From Desulfotignum sp. (GTDB taxonomy: Bacteria; Desulfobacterota; Desulfobacteria; Desulfobacterales; Desulfobacteraceae): a stretch of DNA of 64,000 nt. Within the stretch, counting starts at the first letter, position 1. Each line of letters begins with the position of its first letter. The stretch spans positions 29,335 to 93,334 of the forward strand of contig JAABUD010000122.1 in assembly GCA_011389555.1 (NCBI GenBank), given 5' to 3'. Both the position numbers and the translations under genes were made by a program. Of the stretch, positions 29,563 to 38,412 are shown piece by piece. The notes below the pieces were generated by a model. The model ran no database searches and was not told the origin of the DNA. It was given only the letters and a program-made list of their open reading frames with translations.

Positions 29563-31447
29563 TGAACTGGGAATTGATTTCAATCTGGCTTTTCTCTTTG
29601 AGTTCATTGATCCATGCCTGAAAGTATTGTCCTTGTTTTGCCTGTAAAACCTGGGATTTTATTTCCGATAGATTTTCCTGGATTTCGTCTTCTTCCGGGG
29701 TCTTTCGGTCTTTGTACGCAATGATGAAAAATCCCTGATTTGTCTGTAACACGTCTGAATGCACGGGGTGTTCCGACGTCAGCGTGAATGCGGCATTTTT
29801 AACCGCATCGGAACCCCCGATTTCCTGGATGGTTTCATTTCGGGTAAACCAGTCGGTTGTGGACAAGGCCAGGTTGTTTTCCCGGGCTGTTTTTTCGATA
29901 TTTCCGGTGTTTTTTGCCGACTCCAGCAGTGATTGGGCCCGGTTTTCCGCCGCTGCGTCCCGAAATTTTCCGGCCAGTTCCTCTTTGATTTCATCGGTCA
30001 CCGCTTCCAGAGGAAGCTGGACCGGTTCAATGGTTTCCTTCACCTCGATCAGAAAATAATCCTCCCCGATCTGACGGATATCACTGATCTGCCGGGGCTG
30101 GATTTCAAACGCGGCCTGGGCGAACCCCGGGGCATTGTCCAGTTCAAGTCCATTGCCGTTTACATCAAAAGGGTTTGTGACCCGGACTTCTTTTTGAGTC
30201 ATCAACCCCACCTGTTCCAGGGTATCGCCGTCAATGACCGCATCGAACGCATCTTCCGCCCTGTAATAGGCCAGTTGCTGCATTTCCTCCTGCTTGAGCC
30301 GGGTTTCGATATCTTCGGCCACCTGGTCCAGGGGTTTTGTCTGTGCTTCAAACCGGTTCATCACCTGGATCACATGCCACCCGAACCGGGTTCTCACCGG
30401 TTCGGAAATTTCCCCGGGCTGCAGGGCAAACGCGGCATCTGCAAACGGCTGGACCATGCTATTTCTATCGAATTTTCCCAGGTATCCTCCGTCTTCTCTG
30501 GAAGGTCCCTGGGAGGTTTCTCTGGCCAGTTCGGCAAAATCCGCACCTTTCACAGCACGTTCATACACAGCCAGTGCTTCTTTCCGGGCGGTTTCCACGG
30601 CCAATTCATCCGCCGTATCATCCACCTGGATCAGGATATGACCGGCTTCCACCTGTTCGGGGATGTCAAATTCCTCGGGATGCTGATCATAATACGCGGT
30701 AACCTGTTCTTTGGAAATGGTAACCTGATCCTGAAAATCTTTGCTGGAATATCGGATAAAGGCTGCCTTGCGCCTGGGCTCTGATTGATATCGGTCCTTG
30801 TTTTCTTCATAATGGGCCTGGACCTGCTCCGATGTCACGGAAATCTCGGAAAAATCGGCTGGATCGATTTTCATGTAATCGATTTTCATGGATGTGTTGT
30901 GAAAATCATAAAAACTGCGTGCTTCCATATCCGAGACCGACACGGCGCCCACAATCATGTCCTGAAGTTTTTGTGTTCTCAACTGGGTACGCTGAAGCTG
31001 CTCGAACATCTCAGGGGTCATGGAGTTGAGTCCCAGCAACCGTTTGTACAGTTCCATATCAAACCGGCCGTCTTTCTGGAACACATTCATGCTCAGAATG
31101 GATTCCTGCAGTTCCGAATCCGTGACCCTGATTTCGAAGGCATCCGCCTGTTCAGCCATCAGTTTGTCTTCAATCAGCGTATTGAGGGCCTGCTGCTTGA
31201 CATTCAGCGCCTTTAACAGATCATCGGTCAGGTTGTCCTGAAAGCGGTTCCGCATCTGTTCCACCAGATTCCGATAGGCCACCTGGTACTCATCCATCGT
31301 GATGGGGGTATCATTGACCGACGCCACTGAATTATCCCGGCCGGAATTCATGGATCCCACACCCAGAAACACAAACACCAGCACGATGATACCCAGAAAA
31401 ATTTTGATAATCCAGTTGCCTGAATTCTCCCGCAGATAACGCAGCAT
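29552..31447 (-). CDS. ppiD: SurA_N/PpiD-type membrane-anchored peptidyl-prolyl isomerase
   Basis: N-terminal MLRYLRENSGNWIIKIFLGIIVLVFVFLGVGS, rotamase domain (VEAGHILIQVDDTADELA ... ETSQGPSREDGGYLGKFDRNSMVQPFADAAFALQPGEISEPVRTRFGWHVIQV). Confidence 0.9.
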   Translation of the reverse strand: MLRYLRENSGNWIIKIFLGIIVLVFVFLGVGSMNSGRDNSVASVNDTPITMDEYQVAYRNLVEQMRNRFQDNLTDDLLKALNVKQQALNTLIEDKLMAEQADAFEIRVTDSELQESILSMNVFQKDGRFDMELYKRLLGLNSMTPEMFEQLQRTQLRTQKLQDMIVGAVSVSDMEARSFYDFHNTSMKIDYMKIDPADFSEISVTSEQVQAHYEENKDRYQSEPRRKAAFIRYSSKDFQDQVTISKEQVTAYYDQHPEEFDIPEQVEAGHILIQVDDTADELAVETARKEALAVYERAVKGADFAELARETSQGPSREDGGYLGKFDRNSMVQPFADAAFALQPGEISEPVRTRFGWHVIQVMNRFEAQTKPLDQVAEDIETRLKQEEMQQLAYYRAEDAFDAVIDGDTLEQVGLMTQKEVRVTNPFDVNGNGLELDNAPGFAQAAFEIQPRQISDIRQIGEDYFLIEVKETIEPVQLPLEAVTDEIKEELAGKFRDAAAENRAQSLLESAKNTGNIEKTARENNLALSTTDWFTRNETIQEIGGSDAVKNAAFTLTSEHPVHSDVLQTNQGFFIIAYKDRKTPEEDEIQENLSEIKSQVLQAKQGQYFQAWINELKEKSQIEINSQFIDG

Positions 31448-31575
31448 TCAATTTTCTCCTTCGTATATCAGAAATAGTAAAAATCAATAAATCCTAGCAT
31501 AATATCTTTTGATAAAACCGGATGTCAATGTTTAATTCAAAATCGTTCCCGCCCGGTAAAAATATTATTTTTTTG

Positions 31576-31604
31576 TTGACACCGGGCCGTGTTTCGATTA
31601 TTAA
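31576..31604 (+). promoter_or_regulatory. Putative sigma70 promoter of tRNA-Ala
   Basis: TTGACA (31576-31581), 17-nt spacer, TATTAA (31599-31604). Confidence 0.6.
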
Positions 31605-31622
31605 TCACCATCATTTCGATGT

Positions 31623-31698
31623 GGGGCTGTAGCTCAGCTGGGAGAGCGTACGGCTGGCAGCCGTAAGGTCAGGGGTTCGATCCCCCTCAGCTCCACCA
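31623..31698 (+). tRNA. tRNA-Ala (anticodon GGC), CCA encoded
   Basis: GGGGCTG...CAGCTCC acceptor pairing, D-arm GCTCAGCTGGGAGAGC, anticodon loop CTGGCAG, T-arm AGGGGTTCGATCCCCCT, 3' ACCA. Confidence 0.97.
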
Positions 31699-31710
31699 CT
31701 TTTTCAGATA

Positions 31711-31751
31711 AAAAAACCTTCCTGCATTTCCAAACTGCAGAAAGGTTTTTT
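31711..31751. terminator. Bidirectional rho-independent terminator between tRNA-Ala (+) and htrA (-)
   Basis: AAAAAACCTTCCTGCA-tttccaaac-TGCAGAAAGGTTTTTT, with T-tract on both strands. Confidence 0.88.
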
Positions 31752-31779
31752 GGTTTTCGGCCGGTTTTACTCGGTATCT

Positions 31780-33195
31780 TTATTTTTCAAACCGCACCAC
31801 ATACACATGGCTGTTGCCTCTTCTGAACAGCAACTGGGCGGTCCGGCCTTTTTCAATGCGGGATAACACCTCATGATAGGATGTCAGATCAGTGATTCGC
31901 TGGCGGTTGAGCTCCAGGAGCAGGTCTCCGGTCCGGACCCCTGAACTGTCGGCCGGAGAATCCGGTTTGATTTCAGTGACAATCAGTCCTTTGACTTCTT
32001 CAGGATATCCCAGACGCTGGGCCGTGGCGGTATCGAGTTCCTTGAACTTGAAACCGAAACGGTCAAATTCCTCCAGCGATGCCATCACTTCCGGATCCTG
32101 ATCCGGGCGTTTTCCCAGTTTGACCTTCACGGTTTTTTCCTTGCCTTCCCGGATGATTTTGACATCCACCGTCTCATCCACCTTGAGGTTGGCGATGGTG
32201 ATGGTCAGGTCCCGGGAGGTTTCGATTTTTTCACCATTGACCTGGATAATGACATCCCCGGATTTGATTCCGGCCTCATGGGCCGGGTTGTCTTCATACA
32301 CTTTGGCCACATACACACCGCCGGTCGTATCAATTCCATAGTATTCCGCCAGTTCGGGTGTGATGTTCTGGATGGCCACGCCCATCCATCCCCGGGAGAC
32401 GTGTTTGGTGTCGATGAGCTGATCGATGATGCCGGTGGCCAGATCGGAGGGGATGGCAAAACCGATGCCCTGGCCGGATCTCACAATGGCGGTGTTGATC
32501 CCGATGACCTCGCCGTCCAGGTTCAGCAACGGTCCCCCGCTGTTGCCCGGATTGATGGAGGCATCGGTCTGGATAAAATCGTCATAAGGCCCGGAACCGA
32601 TAATCCGTCCTTTGGCGGAAATAATGCCCGCAGTAACGGTCTGCTCCAGCCCGAACGGGCTGCCGATGGCCACCACCCAGGAACCGATGGTCGCTGCACT
32701 GGATTTACCGAATTTCAACGGCTGGAGATTTTCGGCATCCACCTTGATGAGCGCCAGGTCTGTCATGGGATCGGTACCCACGATTTCCGCGTCTAGTTCG
32801 GTTTTATCGTGAAGAATCACCTTAATCTCATCCGCTCCCTTGATCACGTGATGATTGGTGACAATATACCCGTTGTTGGAAATGATAAACCCCGAGCCCA
32901 GGCTCTGTTCTTTCCGGTTCTGGGGCTGCGGGTTCAAAAACGGACCAAAAAAATCTTCAAGTCCTTCCCGGTTCCCGAACGGATGGCCGAAAAAATGCTG
33001 AAAAACCCGTCCTCCGCCCTGAACGGTTTTAACGGTCTGGATGTTGACCACTCCGGGTTTTACCGCTTCCGCCAGAGCGGAAAAACTGGCCGGAATCATC
33101 TGTTGTTTCTGAGCGGCCTGGACCGGCAGGGATATCAGTAGAAAAACACCCACCAGTAACGTGAGAATCCATCGCGTTTGTTTGAAGTATGTCAT
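31780..33195 (-). CDS. degP: Do/HtrA family periplasmic serine protease with two PDZ domains
   Basis: Catalytic motifs TNHHVIKGAD, DLALIKVD, DASINPGNSGGPLLNLDGEVIGINTAI, plus two PDZ regions. Start likely at MTYFKQTRW (ORF reaches 33237). Confidence 0.94.
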   Translation of the reverse strand: MTYFKQTRWILTLLVGVFLLISLPVQAAQKQQMIPASFSALAEAVKPGVVNIQTVKTVQGGGRVFQHFFGHPFGNREGLEDFFGPFLNPQPQNRKEQSLGSGFIISNNGYIVTNHHVIKGADEIKVILHDKTELDAEIVGTDPMTDLALIKVDAENLQPLKFGKSSAATIGSWVVAIGSPFGLEQTVTAGIISAKGRIIGSGPYDDFIQTDASINPGNSGGPLLNLDGEVIGINTAIVRSGQGIGFAIPSDLATGIIDQLIDTKHVSRGWMGVAIQNITPELAEYYGIDTTGGVYVAKVYEDNPAHEAGIKSGDVIIQVNGEKIETSRDLTITIANLKVDETVDVKIIREGKEKTVKVKLGKRPDQDPEVMASLEEFDRFGFKFKELDTATAQRLGYPEEVKGLIVTEIKPDSPADSSGVRTGDLLLELNRQRITDLTSYHEVLSRIEKGRTAQLLFRRGNSHVYVVRFEK

Positions 33196-33280
33196 GGTAC
33201 TCTCCTTTTTGATTTTTGAGTTTGAAAAAAAAATCAACCCGCGTCTGGTTTCAACGGATCTTTTCTTTTTGTATTGTAAA

Positions 33281-33294
33281 GGTATTATAATACC
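33281..33294. promoter_or_regulatory. 14-bp perfect palindrome GGTATTATAATACC upstream of htrA
   Basis: Read directly in the gap between htrA and the histidine kinase gene; contains a TATAAT hexamer. Confidence 0.5.
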
Positions 33295-33306
33295 GGAAGA
33301 TGATTT

Positions 33307-34710
33307 TTACATGACCTGAAAATTACAATATGGCAATGTCAGCGTGAAGCAGGCCCCGTTGCCGGGGCTGCTTTGAACCTGAATATCTCCATCGTGTTCT
33401 CTGGCAACGGCCCTGGCAAAAGACAGTCCCAGACCGCTGCCGGGACTGGTCCGGGAGGATTCTGCCCGGAAAAACCGCTCAAAAATCCGCTCGTGAAACT
33501 GCAAAGAGATTCCCGGTCCGGTATCGGTCACCTGAATATCCAGAACCTGATCATTTTTTCGGATTGTTTCAACCGTGATCTGACCGCCCGGGTCCGTATA
33601 TTTGATGGCATTGTCCAGGAGATTGGAAAATGCGCGCTGAAGCATGTTCACATCCGCCATCACCTCGAACCGGCCCGGCACGTGACAGAAAAATGCAATG
33701 TGTTTGTCTTCGGCCACCGGCGTGAACAAATCACATGCGGCCTGAATCATTCGGGTCAGATCCAGGGGCTCAAAATGAAAATCCCCTTCCCCGGCCCGGG
33801 TTCTGGATATCACCAGCATGGTGTTGATCATGTCCAGAAGCCGGTCCGATTCCTCGATGGTGCTGGCCGCCATGGTATGAAATTCTTCCAGGGACTCGCC
33901 CTGCAACAGGGTCATTTCCGCCGTTCCCCGGATCCGGGTGACCGGGCTTTTTAAATCATGGGCCATGTTGTCTCCCATTTCCCGGATGCCGCTGACCAGA
34001 GATTCAATCCGGTCCAGCATACGATTGAAAGTGCCGGCCAGATGATCGAGTTCATCCTTGCTGCCGGTGACCGGGACCCGTTTCTGAAGGCTGGATCCGG
34101 TAATACTGTTGGCGGTGCGGGTAATGGTATCCACCCGGGACAGGGCTTTTTGAACCAGAAACCACCCGGACAGGGCGGAAAACCCGACAATAAATCCCAT
34201 GGCCACCATGAACACCCGTTTGAACGCACTGAGCAGCCGGGACTGGGACTCCATGGTGATCCCGGTCTGTAGAATCGCGTTCCGGGCCACAAACGTGTAT
34301 AAAATGCGGGCCTTGTTTGCGTTGTCCATCATGCGGGTGTCAAACACCGGGGATTTGTTTTCCATCAACCGGTCCAGCATGGCATGATCCACCTGAATAT
34401 CTTTCCAGTAAGACATGTGGGAAGAGGCAAACACCTCTCCTGTGGGATACAAAAGCCTGAAAAAGATCATTTTTTCGCCGGCGGCCTTGGATTCGATCAC
34501 GGCCAGATTGCGGGCGCCTCTCATCCCGCTTTGCCGGATGACAGACGAAAACTGGGCCGCCTTGTCCAGCAGTTCCTGATCGATCTGGTCCTGAAGGGTC
34601 TGGACAGCCAGGTAATAAAAAAGGATGAATGCCACGGCTGCGGAAACGGAAAAAATTCCTGTAAACCAGAGCGTCAACCGGAACCGGATGGTCCTGAACA
34701 GATCAGGCAT
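33307..34710 (-). CDS. Sensor histidine kinase (HAMP, HisKA, HATPase)
   Basis: Two TMs, HAMP-like region, MAHDLKSPVTRIRG H-box, FSNLLDNAIKYTDPGG N-box, DTGPGISLQFHERIFERFFR and GSGLGLSFARAV. Confidence 0.95.
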   Translation of the reverse strand: MPDLFRTIRFRLTLWFTGIFSVSAAVAFILFYYLAVQTLQDQIDQELLDKAAQFSSVIRQSGMRGARNLAVIESKAAGEKMIFFRLLYPTGEVFASSHMSYWKDIQVDHAMLDRLMENKSPVFDTRMMDNANKARILYTFVARNAILQTGITMESQSRLLSAFKRVFMVAMGFIVGFSALSGWFLVQKALSRVDTITRTANSITGSSLQKRVPVTGSKDELDHLAGTFNRMLDRIESLVSGIREMGDNMAHDLKSPVTRIRGTAEMTLLQGESLEEFHTMAASTIEESDRLLDMINTMLVISRTRAGEGDFHFEPLDLTRMIQAACDLFTPVAEDKHIAFFCHVPGRFEVMADVNMLQRAFSNLLDNAIKYTDPGGQITVETIRKNDQVLDIQVTDTGPGISLQFHERIFERFFRAESSRTSPGSGLGLSFARAVAREHDGDIQVQSSPGNGACFTLTLPYCNFQVM

Positions 34711-35383
34711 CCGGTTCCCTTATCACATATCCGGCCCCGCGCACGGTATGAATCAGCCGGGCGGGATAGTCTTTGTCGATCTTATCTCTCAAGCGGCAGA
34801 TCCGGGCTTCCACCACATTGGTCATGGGGTCGAAATTATAATGCCATACATGTTCCATGATCATGGTTTTGGACACCACCCGGTTTTTGTTGCGCATCAG
34901 ATATTCCAGCAGGGAAAATTCCAGGGGCTGGAGCTCGATGACATCCTCACCCCGATGAACCCTGCGCTTCAATACATCCATTTTCAAATCCTGGCAAGTC
35001 AACACCACCGGGTCGGTCAGGTTGCCGGCCCGCCGGATCAGGGCCTGAATTCTGGCCAGCAGTTCAGAAAACGCAAACGGTTTGGTCAGATAATCGTCCG
35101 CACCGGCCTCCAGTCCCTTGACCCGGTCATCCACCCGGCCCCGGGCACTCAGCACGATAATGGGGGTATTGTTTTTGTGCCGCCGGATCTTTTGAATCAG
35201 GGTGAACCCATCCATTTCCGGCAGCATGATATCGATGATCAGGATATCATAAGAGAGGTCAAAGGCTTTTTCAAACCCCGAAGGTCCGGTGGCTGCCGTA
35301 TCCACTGCAAATCCGGCGGAATGAAGCCCTTTTTCCACGAACCGGGTGATCTTTTCATCATCTTCCACCAGCAGGATTCTCAT
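34703..35383 (-). CDS. OmpR/PhoB-family response regulator
   Basis: MRILLVEDDEKITRFVEKGL, IIDIMLPEMDGF, LTKPFAFSELLARI, winged-helix C-terminus (VVEARICRLRDKID...IHTVRGAGYVI). Confidence 0.96.
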   Translation of the reverse strand: MRILLVEDDEKITRFVEKGLHSAGFAVDTAATGPSGFEKAFDLSYDILIIDIMLPEMDGFTLIQKIRRHKNNTPIIVLSARGRVDDRVKGLEAGADDYLTKPFAFSELLARIQALIRRAGNLTDPVVLTCQDLKMDVLKRRVHRGEDVIELQPLEFSLLEYLMRNKNRVVSKTMIMEHVWHYNFDPMTNVVEARICRLRDKIDKDYPARLIHTVRGAGYVIREPDA

Positions 35384-35406
35384 GAATGCGGTTTCTCCCT
35401 GGGTTG

Positions 35407-35437
35407 AACCGGTTGACCGACCGGTTTGTTTTTTACA
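35407..35437 (+). terminator. Terminator-like hairpin in the divergent intergenic region upstream of the response regulator
   Basis: AACCGGT-tgaccg-ACCGGTT followed by TGTTTTTTA. Confidence 0.45.
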
Positions 35438-35563
35438 TTATTTTTTAGTGCCTTTATTATAGGACCCTCGGGTGAATTATCAATATTGAATTGATTTTTT
35501 TCCACCCACCCGGTAAGCTGTCCCACAATTTTTTTCAACCGCCAAGAACAGGATTTGCTTGAC

Positions 35564-35791
35564 ATGAAACATACATGGTGGATATTCCAGGTACTGCTGC
35601 TTCTGGTGTCGATATTTTTTTTCCTGTTCGGCCTGGATCTGCTCGTATCCGCATACCGGCTTCAGGACCCTTTTTCTTTTATCATGACCTTTTTTGCCGC
35701 CAGTTTTGTACTGCTGATCAGTGCGGCCCTGGCAATCACCTTTCTGATCAAAATGATCCGGGTGTACCGGCGCATTCGAAACCATTCCTGA
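35564..35791 (+). CDS. Small two-TM membrane protein, uncharacterised
   Basis: MKHTWWIFQVLLLLVSIFFFLFGLDLLVSAYRLQDPFSFIMTFFAASFVLLISAALAITFLIKMIRVYRRIRNHS; ends 14 nt before the ABC-F gene. Confidence 0.7.
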   Translation: MKHTWWIFQVLLLLVSIFFFLFGLDLLVSAYRLQDPFSFIMTFFAASFVLLISAALAITFLIKMIRVYRRIRNHS

Positions 35792-35804
35792 TATCAGGTG
35801 TTGT

Positions 35805-37685
35805 ATGACCGTTTATTTTACCTTGTCCGACATATCCAAGGCGTATGGGGATGACACGCTTTTCTCCGGCCTGAACCTGGATTTCAAAGCAGGAGAACAC
35901 GTAGGCCTGATCGGCAGCAACGGCAGCGGCAAATCCACACTGCTCAAACTCATTGCCGGTGAGGCCCTGCCCGATACCGGGGAGATCACCGTTCAAAAAA
36001 CCTGCCGCATCGTGTATCTTCCCCAGGAAGACCGGCTGAATCCGGATCAGACCGTGGAAGCGGCCTTGTTCAACAGTCTGGCGGATCTACCCATGGATGA
36101 CCGAGAAAAGCACCGCCGGGTGAACCAGGTTCTGGGAAAAGGGGGATTTGTAGATACAAACGTACAGGTCGGGACCCTGTCCGGCGGATGGAAAAAGCGG
36201 CTGGCCATCACCCGGTCCCTGTGCATGGACCCGGATCTGCTGCTTCTGGACGAACCCACCAACCATCTGGACATCCATGGCATTTTATGGCTGGAACAGA
36301 TCCTTGCCACGGCCGCGTTTTCCTTTATGGTGGTGAGCCATGACCGGGCGTTTCTGGAAACCACCTGTACCGGCACCATGGAAATCGCCCCATATTATCT
36401 CAAAGGATATTTCAAGGTCCAGGGCGGGTACCGGGTGTTTGAACAGGAACGAAACAAATTTCTGGCCGCCCAGGAAAAACAGCAGGCCTCTTTGACCAGC
36501 AAAATGCGGCGGGAAGATGAATGGCTCCGCCAGGGGGCCAAGGCCCGGTCCACCAAAGCCAGGTTCCGCATCGACCAGGCAAAACAACTTCGCCAGGTCC
36601 TGGATGCGCTCAAGGAAAGAAACCGCCACACCACCCGGGTGGACATGGATTTCACCGGCACCGGCCGCCAGACCCGGAAACTGATTCAGGTGCACAACCT
36701 GACCAAGGGATTTGACAGCCACCCGCTGTTTTCCGGCATCACCTTTGAACTCGGACCGGGTTTCTGTCTGGGTGTGGTGGGGGTGAACGGGTCCGGCAAG
36801 TCCACATTCCTGTCTTTGCTGGAAAAGCAAATTCTTCCGGACCAGGGCACGGTCAAATGGGCGGACGGGTTGAAAATCGCGGTGTTTGATCAGCACCGGT
36901 CCCGGCTGGACCCGGACAGCCTGCTGCGGGATGCATTGAACCCGGCCGGCGGTGATTCCGTTCATTACCAGGGAAAAAGCGTGCATGTGGTCACCTGGGC
37001 CAAGCGGTTTTTGTTTTTGCCGGATCAGCTGGACATGCCGGTGAAGCGGCTGTCCGGCGGAGAAAAAGCCCGGATCGTTCTGGCCAGCCTGATGCTTCAG
37101 CCCGCGGATGTGCTGCTTTTGGACGAACCCACCAATGATCTGGATATCTTGTCTCTGGAAGTGCTGGAACAGCGTATTGAAGAATTTCCCGGCGCCGTGG
37201 TGATCGTATCCCATGACCGGTATCTCATGGATCGGGTCTGCCACCGGATGCTGTTTCTGGACCCGGATACGTTGCCTGCATTCTACAAAAATTTCAGCCA
37301 GATCCTTTCGGCTGCGGCCCGGCAGCGGTCGAATTCTGAAAAATCACCCGCGGATACCCGCGCAGGAAGCGGGTCCCGGTCTGCCTCGACTCCTGGATCG
37401 ACGGCTGTATCCCGATCCGTTGCAGGGTCCCGGACCGCCCCCGGGCCCGAAACGACCTTTTCATTCAAGGACAAATATGAACTCGAACATATGGAAGACA
37501 CCATTCTGGAAGCCGAAGATGAGGTGACAAAACTGACTGCCAGGGTTCAGGACCCGGACATCATGGCCCGTCCACAGCAGCTGGCCGATGTCTGCCGGGA
37601 TCTGGAAAAAGCGGAAACCCGGGTCCAGAATTTGTATGCCCGGTGGGAAGAGCTGGAACAAAAAAAAGCAGATGCCGGTAAATAA
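35805..37685 (+). CDS. ABC-F family ATPase (Uup-like)
   Basis: Two Walker A (GSNGSGKSTLL, GVNGSGKSTFL), signature LSGGWKKRL / LSGGEKARI, LLLDEPTNHLDI / LLLDEPTNDLDI, and C-terminal coiled coil. Confidence 0.94.
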   Translation: MTVYFTLSDISKAYGDDTLFSGLNLDFKAGEHVGLIGSNGSGKSTLLKLIAGEALPDTGEITVQKTCRIVYLPQEDRLNPDQTVEAALFNSLADLPMDDREKHRRVNQVLGKGGFVDTNVQVGTLSGGWKKRLAITRSLCMDPDLLLLDEPTNHLDIHGILWLEQILATAAFSFMVVSHDRAFLETTCTGTMEIAPYYLKGYFKVQGGYRVFEQERNKFLAAQEKQQASLTSKMRREDEWLRQGAKARSTKARFRIDQAKQLRQVLDALKERNRHTTRVDMDFTGTGRQTRKLIQVHNLTKGFDSHPLFSGITFELGPGFCLGVVGVNGSGKSTFLSLLEKQILPDQGTVKWADGLKIAVFDQHRSRLDPDSLLRDALNPAGGDSVHYQGKSVHVVTWAKRFLFLPDQLDMPVKRLSGGEKARIVLASLMLQPADVLLLDEPTNDLDILSLEVLEQRIEEFPGAVVIVSHDRYLMDRVCHRMLFLDPDTLPAFYKNFSQILSAAARQRSNSEKSPADTRAGSGSRSASTPGSTAVSRSVAGSRTAPGPETTFSFKDKYELEHMEDTILEAEDEVTKLTARVQDPDIMARPQQLADVCRDLEKAETRVQNLYARWEELEQKKADAGK

Positions 37686-37699
37686 CCCGGGTGGATAGG

Positions 37700-38410
37700 T
37701 CAGGCAAACAATCGGGCGATGAGGCTGGTGACTGCGGTTTCCACGGTTAAAATCCGGGGTCCCAGGCCGCAGGAGACAAATCCGATATCCGCCAGGGTCT
37801 GAACTTCCAGATCGATCCATCCCCCTTCCGGCCCTATCGCGAGCGTGACCGGCTGGTTCACACCTGCCGGGCAGATCGGATCGGTTCCGGGATGAGCCGT
37901 GATACATTGGGTGGCATCAGAAATTTCCAACAGTTCATTTTTGACAAACCGGCTGAAAAACCGTTTTTTATACACCCCGGGCATCACGGTATCTTTTGCC
38001 TGTTCCAGGCCCAGCCGGCAATATTCTTCCAGTTTGTCATCTGTCAGCAGCGGGCTTTGCCAGAAACTTTTTTCCACCCGCCAGGAATTCACCAGAAACA
38101 CCTGTTTGACCCCCAAAGTCGTGACGTTCTGGAGAATCCGCCGAAGCATCTTGGGCCGGGGCAGCGCCAGAACCAGGGTCAACGGAACACAGGGCGGCGG
38201 CGGTTGATCCAGATTCACTTGCAGCACCAGTCTTTCGGCATCCATGTCCTGAATCATGCCGGTTCCCATGCTGCCGTTGATTTTGCCGCAGGCAACGCAA
38301 TCTCCGGGTCCGGCTTTGAGTACCGTGCTGATATGGTCATACCGCCGGCCGGACAGGCACACGCGGTCGGGTGAAATAAAATCTGTTGGAAAGAGCAGAA
38401 CCAGGTTCAC
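37700..38410 (-). CDS. rsmE: 16S rRNA (uracil(1498)-N(3))-methyltransferase
   Basis: LVLALPRPKMLRRILQNVTTLGVKQVFLVNSWRVEKSFW, VTLAIGPEGGWIDLEVQ, LGPRILTVETAVTSLIA. Confidence 0.93.
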   Translation of the reverse strand: MNLVLLFPTDFISPDRVCLSGRRYDHISTVLKAGPGDCVACGKINGSMGTGMIQDMDAERLVLQVNLDQPPPPCVPLTLVLALPRPKMLRRILQNVTTLGVKQVFLVNSWRVEKSFWQSPLLTDDKLEEYCRLGLEQAKDTVMPGVYKKRFFSRFVKNELLEISDATQCITAHPGTDPICPAGVNQPVTLAIGPEGGWIDLEVQTLADIGFVSCGLGPRILTVETAVTSLIARLFA

Positions 38411-38412
38411 AA

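Noticed and set aside
36285-37244. 319-aa minus-strand ORF
   Set aside because: Antisense to the ABC-F ATPase, which has complete Walker and signature motifs; shadow ORF.
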